Assembly: GCF_019599505.1 (NCBI RefSeq)
Contig: NZ_RKLT01000012.1
Location: 30,086 to 94,085 of the forward strand
Reading direction: 5' to 3'
DNA: 64,000 nt
From: Haloarcula nitratireducens
GTDB lineage: Archaea > Halobacteriota > Halobacteria > Halobacteriales > Haloarculaceae
Below are positions 35,283 through 43,243 of this stretch, piece by piece. Below the pieces are notes generated by a model that saw only the letters and a list, made by a program, of their open reading frames with translations, was not told the DNA's origin and did not search any database. Numbering within the stretch: position 1 is the stretch's first letter; each line of letters begins with the position of its first letter. A program made the position numbers and the translations under genes.

Positions 35283-35942
35283 ATGGCGCTCGATTCCACC
35301 GAACTGTGTGACCGGTACGAACAACTGTATCCGGGTGCTGTCACCGATGCACTCGACGAGTTAGGATACGGTGATCGCACCCTCCCAGCCGAAATCAACC
35401 CGCTGAGCGACGACGATCAAATGGCGGGAATCGCATATCCGGCCCACGGCTATCCCGACGAAGACTGTGACTACGACGCAAACATTCGCCGGTTCCTCCA
35501 GATGCTTGGTGAAGCACCGGCAGAGAGCGTTGCGGTCTATCAGACGCGCGACGACGCCGCGGCCCATCTCGGAGAGTTGTCGACGACGGCCCTCGCCGCA
35601 CAGGGCTGTCGTGGTGCCGTGATTGACGGCGGCGTTCGGGATGTTCGCTACATCCTCGATCAGGAGTTCCCGGTGTTCACGAGATACCGGACACCGGCCG
35701 ATGCGCCCCCGCGCTGGCGGCTCGCCGACTGGGATGTCCCCGTCACGATTGGTGACGTTGAGATTCGACCGGGAGATGTCCTTCTCGGCGATGCCGACGG
35801 CGTCGTCTGCGTCCCACAGAGCGTCAGCAAAGAGGTACTGGTCGCAGCTGAGGAGACTGTCGAAACTGAAAATATGGTCCGCAGTGCCGTCAGCGATGGG
35901 ATGGATCCGCTCACCGCGTACGAGCAATACGACGAGTTCTGA
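35283..35942 (+). CDS. RraA-family aldolase-like protein
   Basis: A 219-residue protein. The segment GELSTTALAAQGCRGAVIDGGVRD followed by PVFTRYRTP, VEIRPGDVLLGDADGVVCVP is the conserved core of the RraA/4-hydroxy-4-methyl-2-oxoglutarate aldolase family; the Arg/Asp of DGGVRD and DADGV positions bind metal and substrate in that family. Some members cleave 2-keto sugar acids, others regulate RNase E; in archaea and among sugar-acid genes an aldolase role is more likely. It has its own leaderless promoter. It would act after the dehydratases to yield pyruvate and an aldehyde. Confidence 0.75.
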   Translation: MALDSTELCDRYEQLYPGAVTDALDELGYGDRTLPAEINPLSDDDQMAGIAYPAHGYPDEDCDYDANIRRFLQMLGEAPAESVAVYQTRDDAAAHLGELSTTALAAQGCRGAVIDGGVRDVRYILDQEFPVFTRYRTPADAPPRWRLADWDVPVTIGDVEIRPGDVLLGDADGVVCVPQSVSKEVLVAAEETVETENMVRSAVSDGMDPLTAYEQYDEF

Positions 35943-35965
35943 CCGAACGGAATTCACTACTGCCG

Positions 35966-37117
35966 TCACTCGAAGGACTTCTTGAACGACGCCGAGTGAA
36001 CATCGTGTTCTGTGGTGATTTCGCCGGTATGTTCTGCAGCGGCGGTCTCGTCGAACTCAATACCGAGGCCCGGTGTTTCAGGGACTGGAATCTGCCCGTC
36101 TTCAACGACCAGTGGTGTCTCGATGACATCATCGATCCAGTCTGGGTGCGTGAAGTTATCAGCTTCCTGTATCTTGAAGTTCGGTATGGCGGCACTCACG
36201 TGGACATTTGCAGTGAGGCTGATCGGGCCGGCGGCAGCGTGGGGACAGGTCTGAATCGCAGCGGCGTCAGCCATCTGTGCAATATACTGTGTCTCGCGCA
36301 ACCCACCGACGATGATGGGGTCGGGCTGAATGATGTCCACTGCCCGCGCCGAGATGAAATCGAACGCGTCGAACTTGCTATCGGTGGCGGCCATGTCGTC
36401 CGCGATGGGTATCGACAGCGCTTCGCGGACCTCTCGAAACGCGTCGGGACCTTGGTGTGCGTGTACTGGCGCTTCGAACCACCCGATGTTGTAGGGTTCG
36501 AGACATCGGCCGATTCGGATCGCCGTCGCCGGGCTGAACCGACCGTGTCCTTCGATGAACAGGTCGACGCCCGGACCGACTGCCTCGCGAATATCCATAA
36601 CCCGGTTTTCCACGTCCTGGAGTGCCACGTTCGATATCTCGCGGGTTGCACCCTCGAACGGATCGAATTTGAGCGCGTCGAAGCCAGCCTCAACGACAGT
36701 CGCCGCGGCATCACCCCATTCTGCGGGGGTGTCACACCCGCCGTACCAGCGGTTGGCGTACGCCTCAACCGTGTTTCGAACAGCCCCTCCGAGCATATCA
36801 ACAACGGGAACACCGTGGTGTTTCCCCTTGATATCCCAACAGGCTATTTCGATCGCCGACAGGAGCGTTTGATTGATTCGCCATAGCCCCCATGGCGTTT
36901 CCTGAGACGCCGTTCGCAGTCCCTCAATGTTTAGCGGATCCCGCCCGTGAAACCACTCTCGGAACTTCTCGACGTGCGCAGACGTAGCCTTGGCATCCGT
37001 GTTCGCTTCCGCCTGCCCGACTCCTGTGAGACCTGTGTTTGTCTCGACGACGACGACGAACCACGGCTTCCATAACTCCTCAGTAAGGACGTAGCTTCGA
37101 ATATCTGTGATTTCCAT
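35966..37117 (-). CDS. Enolase-superfamily sugar-acid dehydratase (MR/MLE family)
   Basis: A 383-residue enzyme with an N-terminal capping domain (1-115) and a barrel. ALKFDPF (K150, D152), LFIEGHGRF (E189, H191) and GWFEAP (E215) are the usual metal and acid/base positions of galactonate/fuconate/mannonate-type dehydratases; IIQPD (near 263) and CPH (H293) follow. The substrate cannot be decided by eye; L-fuconate, galactonate, rhamnonate or an anhydrosugar acid are all possible. The ATG at 37117 has an ATAAAAA/TTTTTAT box A ~28 nt upstream. It converges on the RraA-like gene (23-nt gap) and is divergent from the epimerase-like gene. Confidence 0.8.
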   Translation of the reverse strand: MEITDIRSYVLTEELWKPWFVVVVETNTGLTGVGQAEANTDAKATSAHVEKFREWFHGRDPLNIEGLRTASQETPWGLWRINQTLLSAIEIACWDIKGKHHGVPVVDMLGGAVRNTVEAYANRWYGGCDTPAEWGDAAATVVEAGFDALKFDPFEGATREISNVALQDVENRVMDIREAVGPGVDLFIEGHGRFSPATAIRIGRCLEPYNIGWFEAPVHAHQGPDAFREVREALSIPIADDMAATDSKFDAFDFISARAVDIIQPDPIIVGGLRETQYIAQMADAAAIQTCPHAAAGPISLTANVHVSAAIPNFKIQEADNFTHPDWIDDVIETPLVVEDGQIPVPETPGLGIEFDETAAAEHTGEITTEHDVHSASFKKSFE

Positions 37118-37243
37118 CTGACTACACTACGCAACCCCACTCATAAAAAGAGTTGTCATAGGTTCTAGTTATGTTGCCGCAGTAGCCCCACCACTCCGGG
37201 AATCCGTGAAAACATTGAAATAGAAACTTTGGATAGGTAGGAT

Positions 37244-38140
37244 ATGGCAATAAACACGGTAGCTGTGACCGGTGGCAACGGGCGGATCGGGGAAGCGATA
37301 ATCGAGGAACTCAACAACCACGAGTACCGAACCGTGAATCTCAATCGCGGGAAATCCAAACAGCGAGTCGTGGAAGACTACGACGGTGCCGACGAGTACA
37401 TCCAGACACAGATGCTTGATCCGGGAAACGTGTATGGAGCACTTGCAAAGAGTGATGTCGACGCAGTCATACACATGGCGTCGATCCCGAATCCGCTCAC
37501 AAATGTGGGGTATGAGACCTACGAGAGCAACGTGATGAGTACGTATCACGTGTTAGAAGCGGCAAGCGAGCTCGAACTCGAAGCTGCCGTCGTCCCCTCT
37601 AGTGTAAACGTCATCGGAGGTCCCTTTCAGGACCCACCGATGGAGGTGTCGTACCTTCCGGTTGACGAAACTCACCCGGTAGCGCCTCGCGATTCGTATG
37701 CGATGTCGAAACACGCTATTGAGGTGACCGCCGACGGGTTTGGTCGCCAAGCCGGCCCGCCCTACCGCATCGCATCCCTCCGGTACCCGTGGGTGGCAAC
37801 CACCAGCGAGCTCCGGACGACATTTCTTGAGGGAGACCGTTCACTTGCAGCAGTGAGTTCGGAGTCAGCTTCGTTTGCGCAGGACCAGCTCTTTTCGTAC
37901 CTTCATGTTGACGACGCAGCCCGTGTCGCGCGAGCAGCAATTGAAGAGGAGTACACGGGGCACGAACGTTTCTGGGCTGTCGCGGACGACACTACCGCTG
38001 ACGTTCCGACACCAGAACTGATCCAAGAATGTTATCGGGACATTCCCGTCGAATCGAGCTTGGAGGGGTACGATGCCCTCATCTCAACAGAGAAGGCCCG
38101 ACAAATGCTCAGTTGGGAACCAAACCATTCGTGGCGATAG
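37244..38140 (+). CDS. NAD-dependent epimerase/dehydratase-family protein (uronate dehydrogenase-like)
   Basis: A 298-residue extended-SDR enzyme. GGNGRIG (10-16) binds NAD, HMASIPNP is near 77, and Y152/K156 in SYAMSK form the catalytic pair. Similar haloarchaeal enzymes oxidise hexuronates or aldoses to lactones; others are sugar epimerases. The sequence shows the fold but not the substrate. It lies divergently from the MR/MLE dehydratase gene, which would use the resulting sugar acid. The short C-terminal helix region (ISTEKARQMLSWEP) is typical. It converges on the IclR gene (15-nt gap). Confidence 0.75.
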   Translation: MAINTVAVTGGNGRIGEAIIEELNNHEYRTVNLNRGKSKQRVVEDYDGADEYIQTQMLDPGNVYGALAKSDVDAVIHMASIPNPLTNVGYETYESNVMSTYHVLEAASELELEAAVVPSSVNVIGGPFQDPPMEVSYLPVDETHPVAPRDSYAMSKHAIEVTADGFGRQAGPPYRIASLRYPWVATTSELRTTFLEGDRSLAAVSSESASFAQDQLFSYLHVDDAARVARAAIEEEYTGHERFWAVADDTTADVPTPELIQECYRDIPVESSLEGYDALISTEKARQMLSWEPNHSWR

Positions 38141-38155
38141 CAACTACTAGCGTCG

Positions 38156-38929
38156 TCAATAATTCTGATACTCAATCTCAACGATGTTGGTCGTCTTTTT
38201 GAGCCGGTCGACAAACTCAGGGATATGATCCGCATCTAGTCGTGACTTTGGCCCGCTTATTGAAATCGATCCAAGCGGATCTTGTTCAGTCCCCTCTACC
38301 GGGACAGCGATGGCACGAATGCCCTCAACTCGTTCCTCGTCTTCAAGTGAGTACCCTTGGTCTCGAATCGTTTCGAGTTCTTCGTGCAATTCGTCTCGAC
38401 TCGTTATGGTGTGTTGGGTCGCTTTTGGTAGGCCATGGCGGTCGACGATTCGGTCGATTCTCTCGTCCGAAATATTCGAAAGAAGGGCCTTACCGTGAGC
38501 TACCCAGTGGAGATTCGTCATGTGCCCGACCGGGACATCAGCAAACGGGGATTTTTCGCCCTCAATCTTGTAGATAAGCACTCGCTGGCCCCGTTCCTCG
38601 GTTGCGAGCGCAACATTGAATACATCGTCAAGATCGTCTGAGAGTTCCGCCATCGGTTCCCTTGCGACCTCGTAGAGGTGGAATCGATTCCGTCGTAGTC
38701 CACCAATGGTGAGAAATTTAAACGAGATATCATAGCCATCGTCTGTGTTAACGATGTAACCGCTTTGCTCCAGCGTTTGGAGATAGATGTGAGCTGTACT
38801 CTTGGGGACTGCCAACTCCTCTGAAATATCCGTTAGCGTAAGCCCTGGCGTATGGCTAATGAGTTCGATTATCTCGAATCCTCGCTTTAGCACCTTCAGT
38901 TCCCGTCCAGCACCATCATTGTCGTTCAT
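38156..38929 (-). CDS. IclR-family transcriptional regulator
   Basis: A 257-residue regulator. Residues ~10-65 form a winged helix (VLKRGFEIIELI, LTLTDISEELAVPKSTAHIYLQ, SGYIVN). Residues ~85-250 are the IclR effector domain (VFNVALATEERGQRVLIYK, HWVAHGKALLSN, DEERVEGIRAIAVPV). The ATG at 38929 has TTTAAA ~24-29 nt upstream, giving a leaderless mRNA. Haloarchaeal IclR proteins commonly control sugar-catabolic operons; this one is the only regulator inside the island and is probably its pathway-specific switch. The divergent region contains a palindrome TACCATGGTA at 39001-39010 that could be an autoregulatory site. Confidence 0.85.
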   Translation of the reverse strand: MNDNDGAGRELKVLKRGFEIIELISHTPGLTLTDISEELAVPKSTAHIYLQTLEQSGYIVNTDDGYDISFKFLTIGGLRRNRFHLYEVAREPMAELSDDLDDVFNVALATEERGQRVLIYKIEGEKSPFADVPVGHMTNLHWVAHGKALLSNISDERIDRIVDRHGLPKATQHTITSRDELHEELETIRDQGYSLEDEERVEGIRAIAVPVEGTEQDPLGSISISGPKSRLDADHIPEFVDRLKKTTNIVEIEYQNY

Positions 38930-39019
38930 ACAGGACCTTGGAGTCCGGAATCGTTTAAATTCTTCTACCAGATGAAGTGGATAGTGGTTCAAAATAATTG
39001 TACCATGGTATATAATCAC

Positions 39020-40509
39020 TCACACGGAGCTCTCAGGTGGATTCAACACCTTTTGCCGACAGCTTTTGGGGAAAGAACGTTTGTTGAAACAGTCCGGATC
39101 AGGATAGTAACGGCAGACTCGTTCGGAGAAACGCGAGAAATTCCCCGGATTCATGTTTGTGAATAACAACCATGACTCATCCCCAAAGTTCAAAATATAC
39201 AAACAAGGCCTGGTATTGGCTACTTGGGCTCATGCCTAGAGAGTGCCCAGAACGCCAGTTAGTAACCACTGTGGAAGAGTATCTATTATCCCAGTAGATT
39301 GTAGACAGAGAGGAGAGACAGCTACTCGGGATAGAGATTCGACAAACGCTGTACTATAGGACTAAGTAACCGCCTTGGTGGGGAAGTGTCTATGACGGCC
39401 GGTCCAACGATACAAAATAATTGACCGGAGTTTGTGTCTAAGGTGAGAGTTCCTATGCAGCTATGTCTATTATAGCAAGCGAGAACTTCCTGATATTCAC
39501 ACTGCCTGGCTAGTGCAGCTTCAGACTTGGACTGGCTAGTTTAGGTCGTTTAATGTGAGCACGGCCCAATCCCTAACATACGTACGAGTGTTATTTAACC
39601 CCTCTTAGAATTAGTACGGTGGAGTAGTCATAGGAATCAGCAGAGTAGTTCATAGGTTCTCCCGTATTGCGGTTTTTGCATATTTCCTCTTTTTCCTGAG
39701 ATCCGCTGGCTATCAGCGCTAAGCTCTATCAGTCTGTGAACCTGACAGGCTTGTCTTCATCTCGTAGTTTGAGGGAGGAGAAGTGTTCCGGTCGGGTTGC
39801 TGTTACCACTGTGACAATGGTCGGATATTCTACTTCTGTCCCGGAGTGCGAAACGTATCCAGTTTACGAGGTTTCGCAGTACAGTCGGCATTCGACAACA
39901 CCATCAGGTGAGCAGCATCGCGAACTGATCAGAAATTAAGCCCGGAAAGCATTCTATTGAGCCATCGGAGCGATCTTCTGTACAAGTTCCAGCGTTGTGA
40001 CTCCTCTTCCGGAAAAGAACGCTTGGAACTGGCGGTCATACCATCAATCAACCTAATAGAAATAGGTGACTGAACACAAGACATGGGGTTAGAACTACAA
40101 AATAGAGCCATATCAACAATAGTAGAAATATATCGAATTGAAATCGGCATTCATAGTACAGACTTCCCAAATAATCACACTATTTGTCGTCATATAAGGA
40201 ATTATATATTGTTCTCACGTGCATTCTCCTAAAATTGGCGAATACTTCTGATATTCTGACTCCATAAATCGGTAATCCTCCACTGAAGAAGGAGATATCA
40301 AAGGTACCTGCATGTGTCCTGCTTCCACGACACGTTTTGCAGATACAGATATATCTACAGGGACTGCAGCCTTCGCAGGTGGTGATGAACCTATCCTCTG
40401 TATCGGTCTCAAGATTTCTGGCAAAAAGCAGAGAGACTTCTCTCCGTGACAATATAGCGGTTGTCCATACTGAGCAGGTTCTAGAATCATGCCCAAGAGC
40501 AGTTCCAAG
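39020..40509. other. AT-rich stretch without a recognisable gene
   Basis: About 1.5 kb at the right end of the catabolic island. The frames are short, rich in Cys, Ser and Ile, and lack acidic bias. An ORF at 40215-40508 (minus) has no recognised motif and I do not call it. The stretch may be degraded remnants of an insertion; no transposase motif is left. It is the right-hand counterpart of the AT-rich stretch at 20953-21385. Confidence 0.4.
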
Positions 40510-41420
40510 ATGCGAAGTCCGTCACACCCGTTGTGAACAGCGAATCGGGCCTGGTCGCTCCGTTCGTGTTACGACCACTCACTACACTCCTGCAAGAATG
40601 GGGTCGCTCCCGGTTACTGCAGCTACCAAACAGCAATGCCAGCGGCGGCAGGGCACGTGCCACCGCGTCCATCAGCGTTGGTTCTGTCCCAATTCCTTCC
40701 TCAGAGTGCGTTCGTCACAGGCTTACCCCGAAGACTCCACCACAACAGGTGTGACGCCGCCTGTGGTTGCTTTCCGGTCGCCGTTCTCCAACAGATCGAG
40801 ACCGACGTACCGTTGCTCGACTAAGCTCTCGGCGGCCTCCATGTCCATCGCGAGCAACTCAGTCTTGGTCTGGTCCCGGCCGACCTGGCGTGTCTTCTCG
40901 ACCAGATCGTCGCCACCGATCTCGATTAGTTTCTCCCAAACACGTTTGACTGTTTGACGATGGGGCTCCTTCCCCAGTTCGGCGGTCAACGCGGTCTCAA
41001 CATCCTCTTTGGTGAAGAAGACGCCACTCCCGTCGGTGCGTTCGGTCGCGAACTCTGGCCACCGCTTGGCCACACTAATCGCTCGATACGTGTTCTGGCG
41101 GTTCGAGCGCTCGACGAACATCGTCTTGACCTTCGCCTGCCGGCAGTTCGCGAAGAAATCTAGTGGTGAGGAACTCGGCTCAATCCCCTCGGGCAGCGTT
41201 TCAGCATCTTCCTGCTGGTCGGGATCGGCTTCGAGCTGTTGGGCTTTCGCGATGGCGCTCTTGGCAATCTCGTGAGTCTCTTCCTGTTGCTCTTCAACGT
41301 CGTCGAGGCGACTCTCGGCTTCAGCTGACTTTCCCACGGCCGTCGTCGCGATGTCGTGGGTCTGCTCTTGTTGAGCTTCGAGTTCCTCGACGCAGTCCTG
41401 CAGACTGTCGATGGTCGCGA
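40510..41420 (-). repeat. Right copy of the ~0.9 kb direct repeat flanking the catabolic island
   Basis: It aligns with 20030-20950 in the same orientation. It includes ~200 bp of 3' flank and the C-terminal ~220 codons of the intact gene 40723-41604. The flank encodes in both copies a short minus-strand ORF (40487-40672; left 19986-20198) starting MDAVARAL and containing SCSNRERP, although it may be non-coding conservation. Confidence 0.75.
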
Positions 41421-41604
41421 CCAGTCCTTCGAGAACACTCGAAACGGGGGGTGCGACCTCGTCCTCGACCTGCCCCACGAGCTCCTGTAGGGCCTCGGTA
41501 TCGGGCGCATCGTCGTCACTGATGTCCATCCCGAGCTGGGCGGCCAGTTGGTCGTCGGTGGCTGTACTCTCGGTCTCGTTCTCGTCGTTGGTGTTGCGTG
41601 GCAT
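40723..41604 (-). CDS. Coiled-coil protein with C-terminal winged-helix-like region (intact paralogue)
   Basis: A 293-residue acidic protein. Residues ~1-60 are Asp/Glu/Thr-rich. Residues ~60-150 form a long coiled coil with a repeated EEQQExTHxIA-type heptad (EELEAQQEQTHDIATTAVG, DDVEEQQEETHEIAKSAI). Residues ~170-293 hold a compact domain (SNRQNTYRAISVAKRW, FFTKEDVETALTAELGKEPHRQTVKRVWEKLIEIG), which looks like a helix-turn-helix or winged helix. It ends in TTGGVTPVVVESSG. A degraded copy lies at 20249-20952. A role as a plasmid DNA-binding or partition-type protein is possible, but I do not recognise the family. The ATG at 41604 is preferred to one at 41613. Confidence 0.7.
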   Translation of the reverse strand: MPRNTNDENETESTATDDQLAAQLGMDISDDDAPDTEALQELVGQVEDEVAPPVSSVLEGLVATIDSLQDCVEELEAQQEQTHDIATTAVGKSAEAESRLDDVEEQQEETHEIAKSAIAKAQQLEADPDQQEDAETLPEGIEPSSSPLDFFANCRQAKVKTMFVERSNRQNTYRAISVAKRWPEFATERTDGSGVFFTKEDVETALTAELGKEPHRQTVKRVWEKLIEIGGDDLVEKTRQVGRDQTKTELLAMDMEAAESLVEQRYVGLDLLENGDRKATTGGVTPVVVESSG

Positions 41605-41616
41605 ACTGACCACAGG

Positions 41617-41662
41617 GCCCGTGCTCGGAATCGAACCGAACAGTGCCGACCACGGTACGGGC
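41617..41662 (-). other. tRNA 3'-end-like inverted repeat
   Basis: On the minus strand TTCGG, a 7-nt loop TTCGATT and CCGAG (41624-41640) form a perfect T-arm-like hairpin, followed by CACGGGC (41617-41623). GCCCGTA (41656-41662) can pair with CACGGGC (six of seven) like an acceptor stem. The D and anticodon arms are absent, so it is not a tRNA gene. It could be an attachment-site remnant or simply a promoter dyad of the 41604 gene. Confidence 0.3.
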
Positions 41663-41747
41663 TAGGCGTGACTGGGAGACAGCAGCGACTGGCCACTCCG
41701 CGCACCGTGCAGGACACGAGCCAGACCGCCGTCGGGACCGAGCGCCC

Positions 41748-41960
41748 TCATCCCTCGAGCTCCGTGCGGCGTTCGATGACGACGTCGTGCCCGTAGTCGC
41801 CCTCCCGATACTGCACGGCGAGATTCTCGACCGTGGCAAAGTCCTCGTGCCACTCGGTGTAGTGGACCAGATCTCCGACCTGATAGCGCAGTCGCCACTG
41901 CGGACGTTGTGCGGGCGCTGTCTCGCTCGCAGTAGTACGGGCGGGGTCTGTCCGGGCCAT
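41748..41960 (-). CDS. Small hypothetical protein, last of a coupled chain
   Basis: A 70-residue protein. The first ~22 residues are Thr/Ala/Arg-rich; the rest (LRYQVGDLVHYTEWHEDFATVENL, then VVIERRTELEG) has a compact beta-rich look, like a small SH3- or KOW-like barrel. Its ATG overlaps the stop of 41960-42304 by one base (TAATG), so it is translationally coupled to the chain that begins with the PadR-like gene. I do not recognise a family. Confidence 0.55.
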   Translation of the reverse strand: MARTDPARTTASETAPAQRPQWRLRYQVGDLVHYTEWHEDFATVENLAVQYREGDYGHDVVIERRTELEG

Positions 41961-42304
41961 TACCGACCACCGCCATTGCCCGCCGAGAATGGATTGTGAG
42001 GCCGCTGATAGAGTCGAACTGAGCGATGAGGCTGACGGGAAGACCCGTATATATCTAGTGAGAAGCTTTTTACAACTAATTGGTAAATAAAGTGAACGCT
42101 GTCAGAGGTACAGCCGTGAATCTTCGGTTCTCGTGTCCGGTGGTCTGGTACTCCCATCGGACGCTTCGGCCCCGTACACGAACACGGACACGTCTCCCAG
42201 CCGCGGCCATCTTTCTCGTGGGCCTGGCTGGGGCCGTGGGCCTGCCAGTCCGTTGCAGTGAGGTGCCGCGCTTGTCTGCACGACAGTAGTCCGGCGCGAG
42301 TCAT
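41960..42304 (-). CDS. Small hypothetical protein with Cys/His-rich N-terminus
   Basis: A 114-residue ORF. The first ~65 residues are Cys/His/Arg-rich (LLSCRQARHLTATDWQAHG, WETCPCSCTGPKRP), the remainder is less characteristic and runs into AT-rich DNA, so the true stop may reflect a 3' extension. The ATG overlaps the TGA of 42301-42600 (ATGA), and its stop overlaps the ATG of 41748-41960. The overlaps on both sides are the best evidence that it is translated. The CPCSC motif might bind metal. No family is recognised. Confidence 0.4.
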   Translation of the reverse strand: MTRAGLLSCRQARHLTATDWQAHGPSQAHEKDGRGWETCPCSCTGPKRPMGVPDHRTREPKIHGCTSDSVHFIYQLVVKSFSLDIYGSSRQPHRSVRLYQRPHNPFSAGNGGGR

Positions 42305-42600
42305 CGGTCTTCACGCTCCCGGCGTGCAGCGCCATCGAAACCCAGTCCATCCAGCTGTCGACACTCCTCGACTGGCACACAGAACCTTGCAAGCTCAGTA
42401 GTCTGTTTCACCGCGAGGACCAGCTCCTCGCGACGGTGGGGGTCACCGGCCGAAGCAAGCCGCTGGCGCGTCTCGGCGGCCAAATCCGCGAACAAGACGC
42501 CCGTGAGAGTAGCGTCGGCGTCGTCGACGGTAGTGACGAGCAGCCGTGGCACACTGTCGAGTTCGGTGAGGACGACGACCGCACCGACGGCGGGCGTCAT
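42301..42600 (-). CDS. Small hypothetical protein of the PadR-led chain
   Basis: A 99-residue protein starting at the ATG at 42600, which overlaps the TGA of the 37-residue ORF upstream. It begins MTPAVGAVVVLTELDSVPRL, with alternating strands (VVVLTEL, RLLVTTVDDAD, TGVLFADLA) and a helical second half (EELVLAVKQTTELARF) ending CVPVEECRQLDG. A longer frame in the same phase reaches back to 43062 but its first part is an Arg/Thr/Pro-rich shadow of the PadR gene. The function is unknown. Confidence 0.6.
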   Translation of the reverse strand: MTPAVGAVVVLTELDSVPRLLVTTVDDADATLTGVLFADLAAETRQRLASAGDPHRREELVLAVKQTTELARFCVPVEECRQLDGLGFDGAARREREDR

Positions 42601-42710
42601 CGGTCCCCTCCCGGCGTGCGTTTCGTCGCCGCCCAGTGCTGGTGGGGGTTCGACGGCCGTTTGTGGGCCCCAGCGCTGGCTGGGCCGGTTCGTGCAACGG
42701 GGCCAGTCAT
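42597..42710 (-). CDS. 37-residue ORF between PadR-like gene and 42301-42600
   Basis: It starts at the ATG at 42710, overlapping the PadR TGA (ATGA), and stops at a TGA overlapping the next ATG. The peptide is basic, with a HQHWAATKR segment. Its reality rests on the tight overlaps at both ends. It may be a real microprotein or just a coupling ORF that carries ribosomes through. Confidence 0.45.
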   Translation of the reverse strand: MTGPVARTGPASAGAHKRPSNPHQHWAATKRTPGGDR

Positions 42711-43087
42711 GGCCGGTCGGCCTCCGTCGGGGCGTGGGCACCGCCGTCGGCGACCGGCCGCGGGCGGTCAGTGCAGCGGGCGAGGGTCTCGGCCTGCTTG
42801 GTGAGGAGGTTGTGGCCGGCTTCAGTGAGGGTGTAGGCGTTGGTGCGGTCGTCGAGGGGGTCGCAGGTGATGAGGCCCTTGTCGGCGAGGGTATCGAGAT
42901 TCTGATAGAGGCGGCTGTGGTTGATCGGCTCGGGGTAGCGCTCGTCGAGGTAGGCCTTGAGTGCGAGGCCGTAGGGTTCGTCGTCGACGGCGGCGATGGC
43001 CTGGCAGACATCGCGTTGGAAGCCCGTGAGGTCGTAGTGGGTTGGCGAGCGATGCATCTCATCGTGGGTCGGCGTTGGCTCAGTCAT
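42707..43087 (-). CDS. PadR-like winged-helix regulator
   Basis: A 126-residue DNA-binding protein. LTGFQRDVCQAIAAVDDEPYGLALKAYLDERYPEPINHSRLYQNLDTLADKGLI spans the PadR winged helix (residues ~19-75), followed by TNAYTLTEAGHNLL (wing and dimer helix). The C-terminal ~25 residues are unstructured. Its ATG follows a leader with a 7-bp dyad GCGACGC/GCGTCGC (43097-43124) and a TAGGG/CCCTA dyad near the promoter (43139-43152). It heads a chain of five coupled ORFs and probably represses its own operon. Confidence 0.8.
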   Translation of the reverse strand: MTEPTPTHDEMHRSPTHYDLTGFQRDVCQAIAAVDDEPYGLALKAYLDERYPEPINHSRLYQNLDTLADKGLITCDPLDDRTNAYTLTEAGHNLLTKQAETLARCTDRPRPVADGGAHAPTEADRP

Positions 43088-43096
43088 GGGTTCGGT

Positions 43097-43152
43097 GCGA
43101 CGCCGCTGCGTGTGTGGGCGTCGCCTATTTCAGAATAATAGGGCGAACCCTA
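43097..43152. promoter_or_regulatory. Dyads in the PadR operon promoter and leader
   Basis: GCGACGC (43097-43103)/GCGTCGC (43118-43124) would lie in the leader, and TAGGG/CCCTA with a CGAA spacer (43139-43152) overlaps a TATTATT box A (minus strand). These are candidate PadR operators, though they do not show the classic ATGT-N8-ACAT arrangement. Confidence 0.4.
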
Positions 43153-43159
43153 ATAATAG

Positions 43160-43175
43160 TTGCCGTACGGTAACC
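43160..43175. promoter_or_regulatory. Operator-like site, left copy
   Basis: TTGCCGTACGGTAACC lies ~70 nt upstream of the winged-helix gene at 43244. It contains the palindromic core CCGTACGG. A near-identical copy in opposite orientation lies at 43726-43741. Confidence 0.6.
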
Positions 43176-43243
43176 AGTATTCGGACGAGAGCAAGGTAAT
43201 AATCCGGTGGTGATTTTTGTTTGCGAAATGGAGAACTGACAAG

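Noticed and set aside
39020..40509. Several open frames (for example 39736-39939 plus, 40215-40508 minus) considered as genes
   Set aside because: They lack acidic composition, promoter spacing, motifs and neighbours; they look like random frames in AT-rich DNA.
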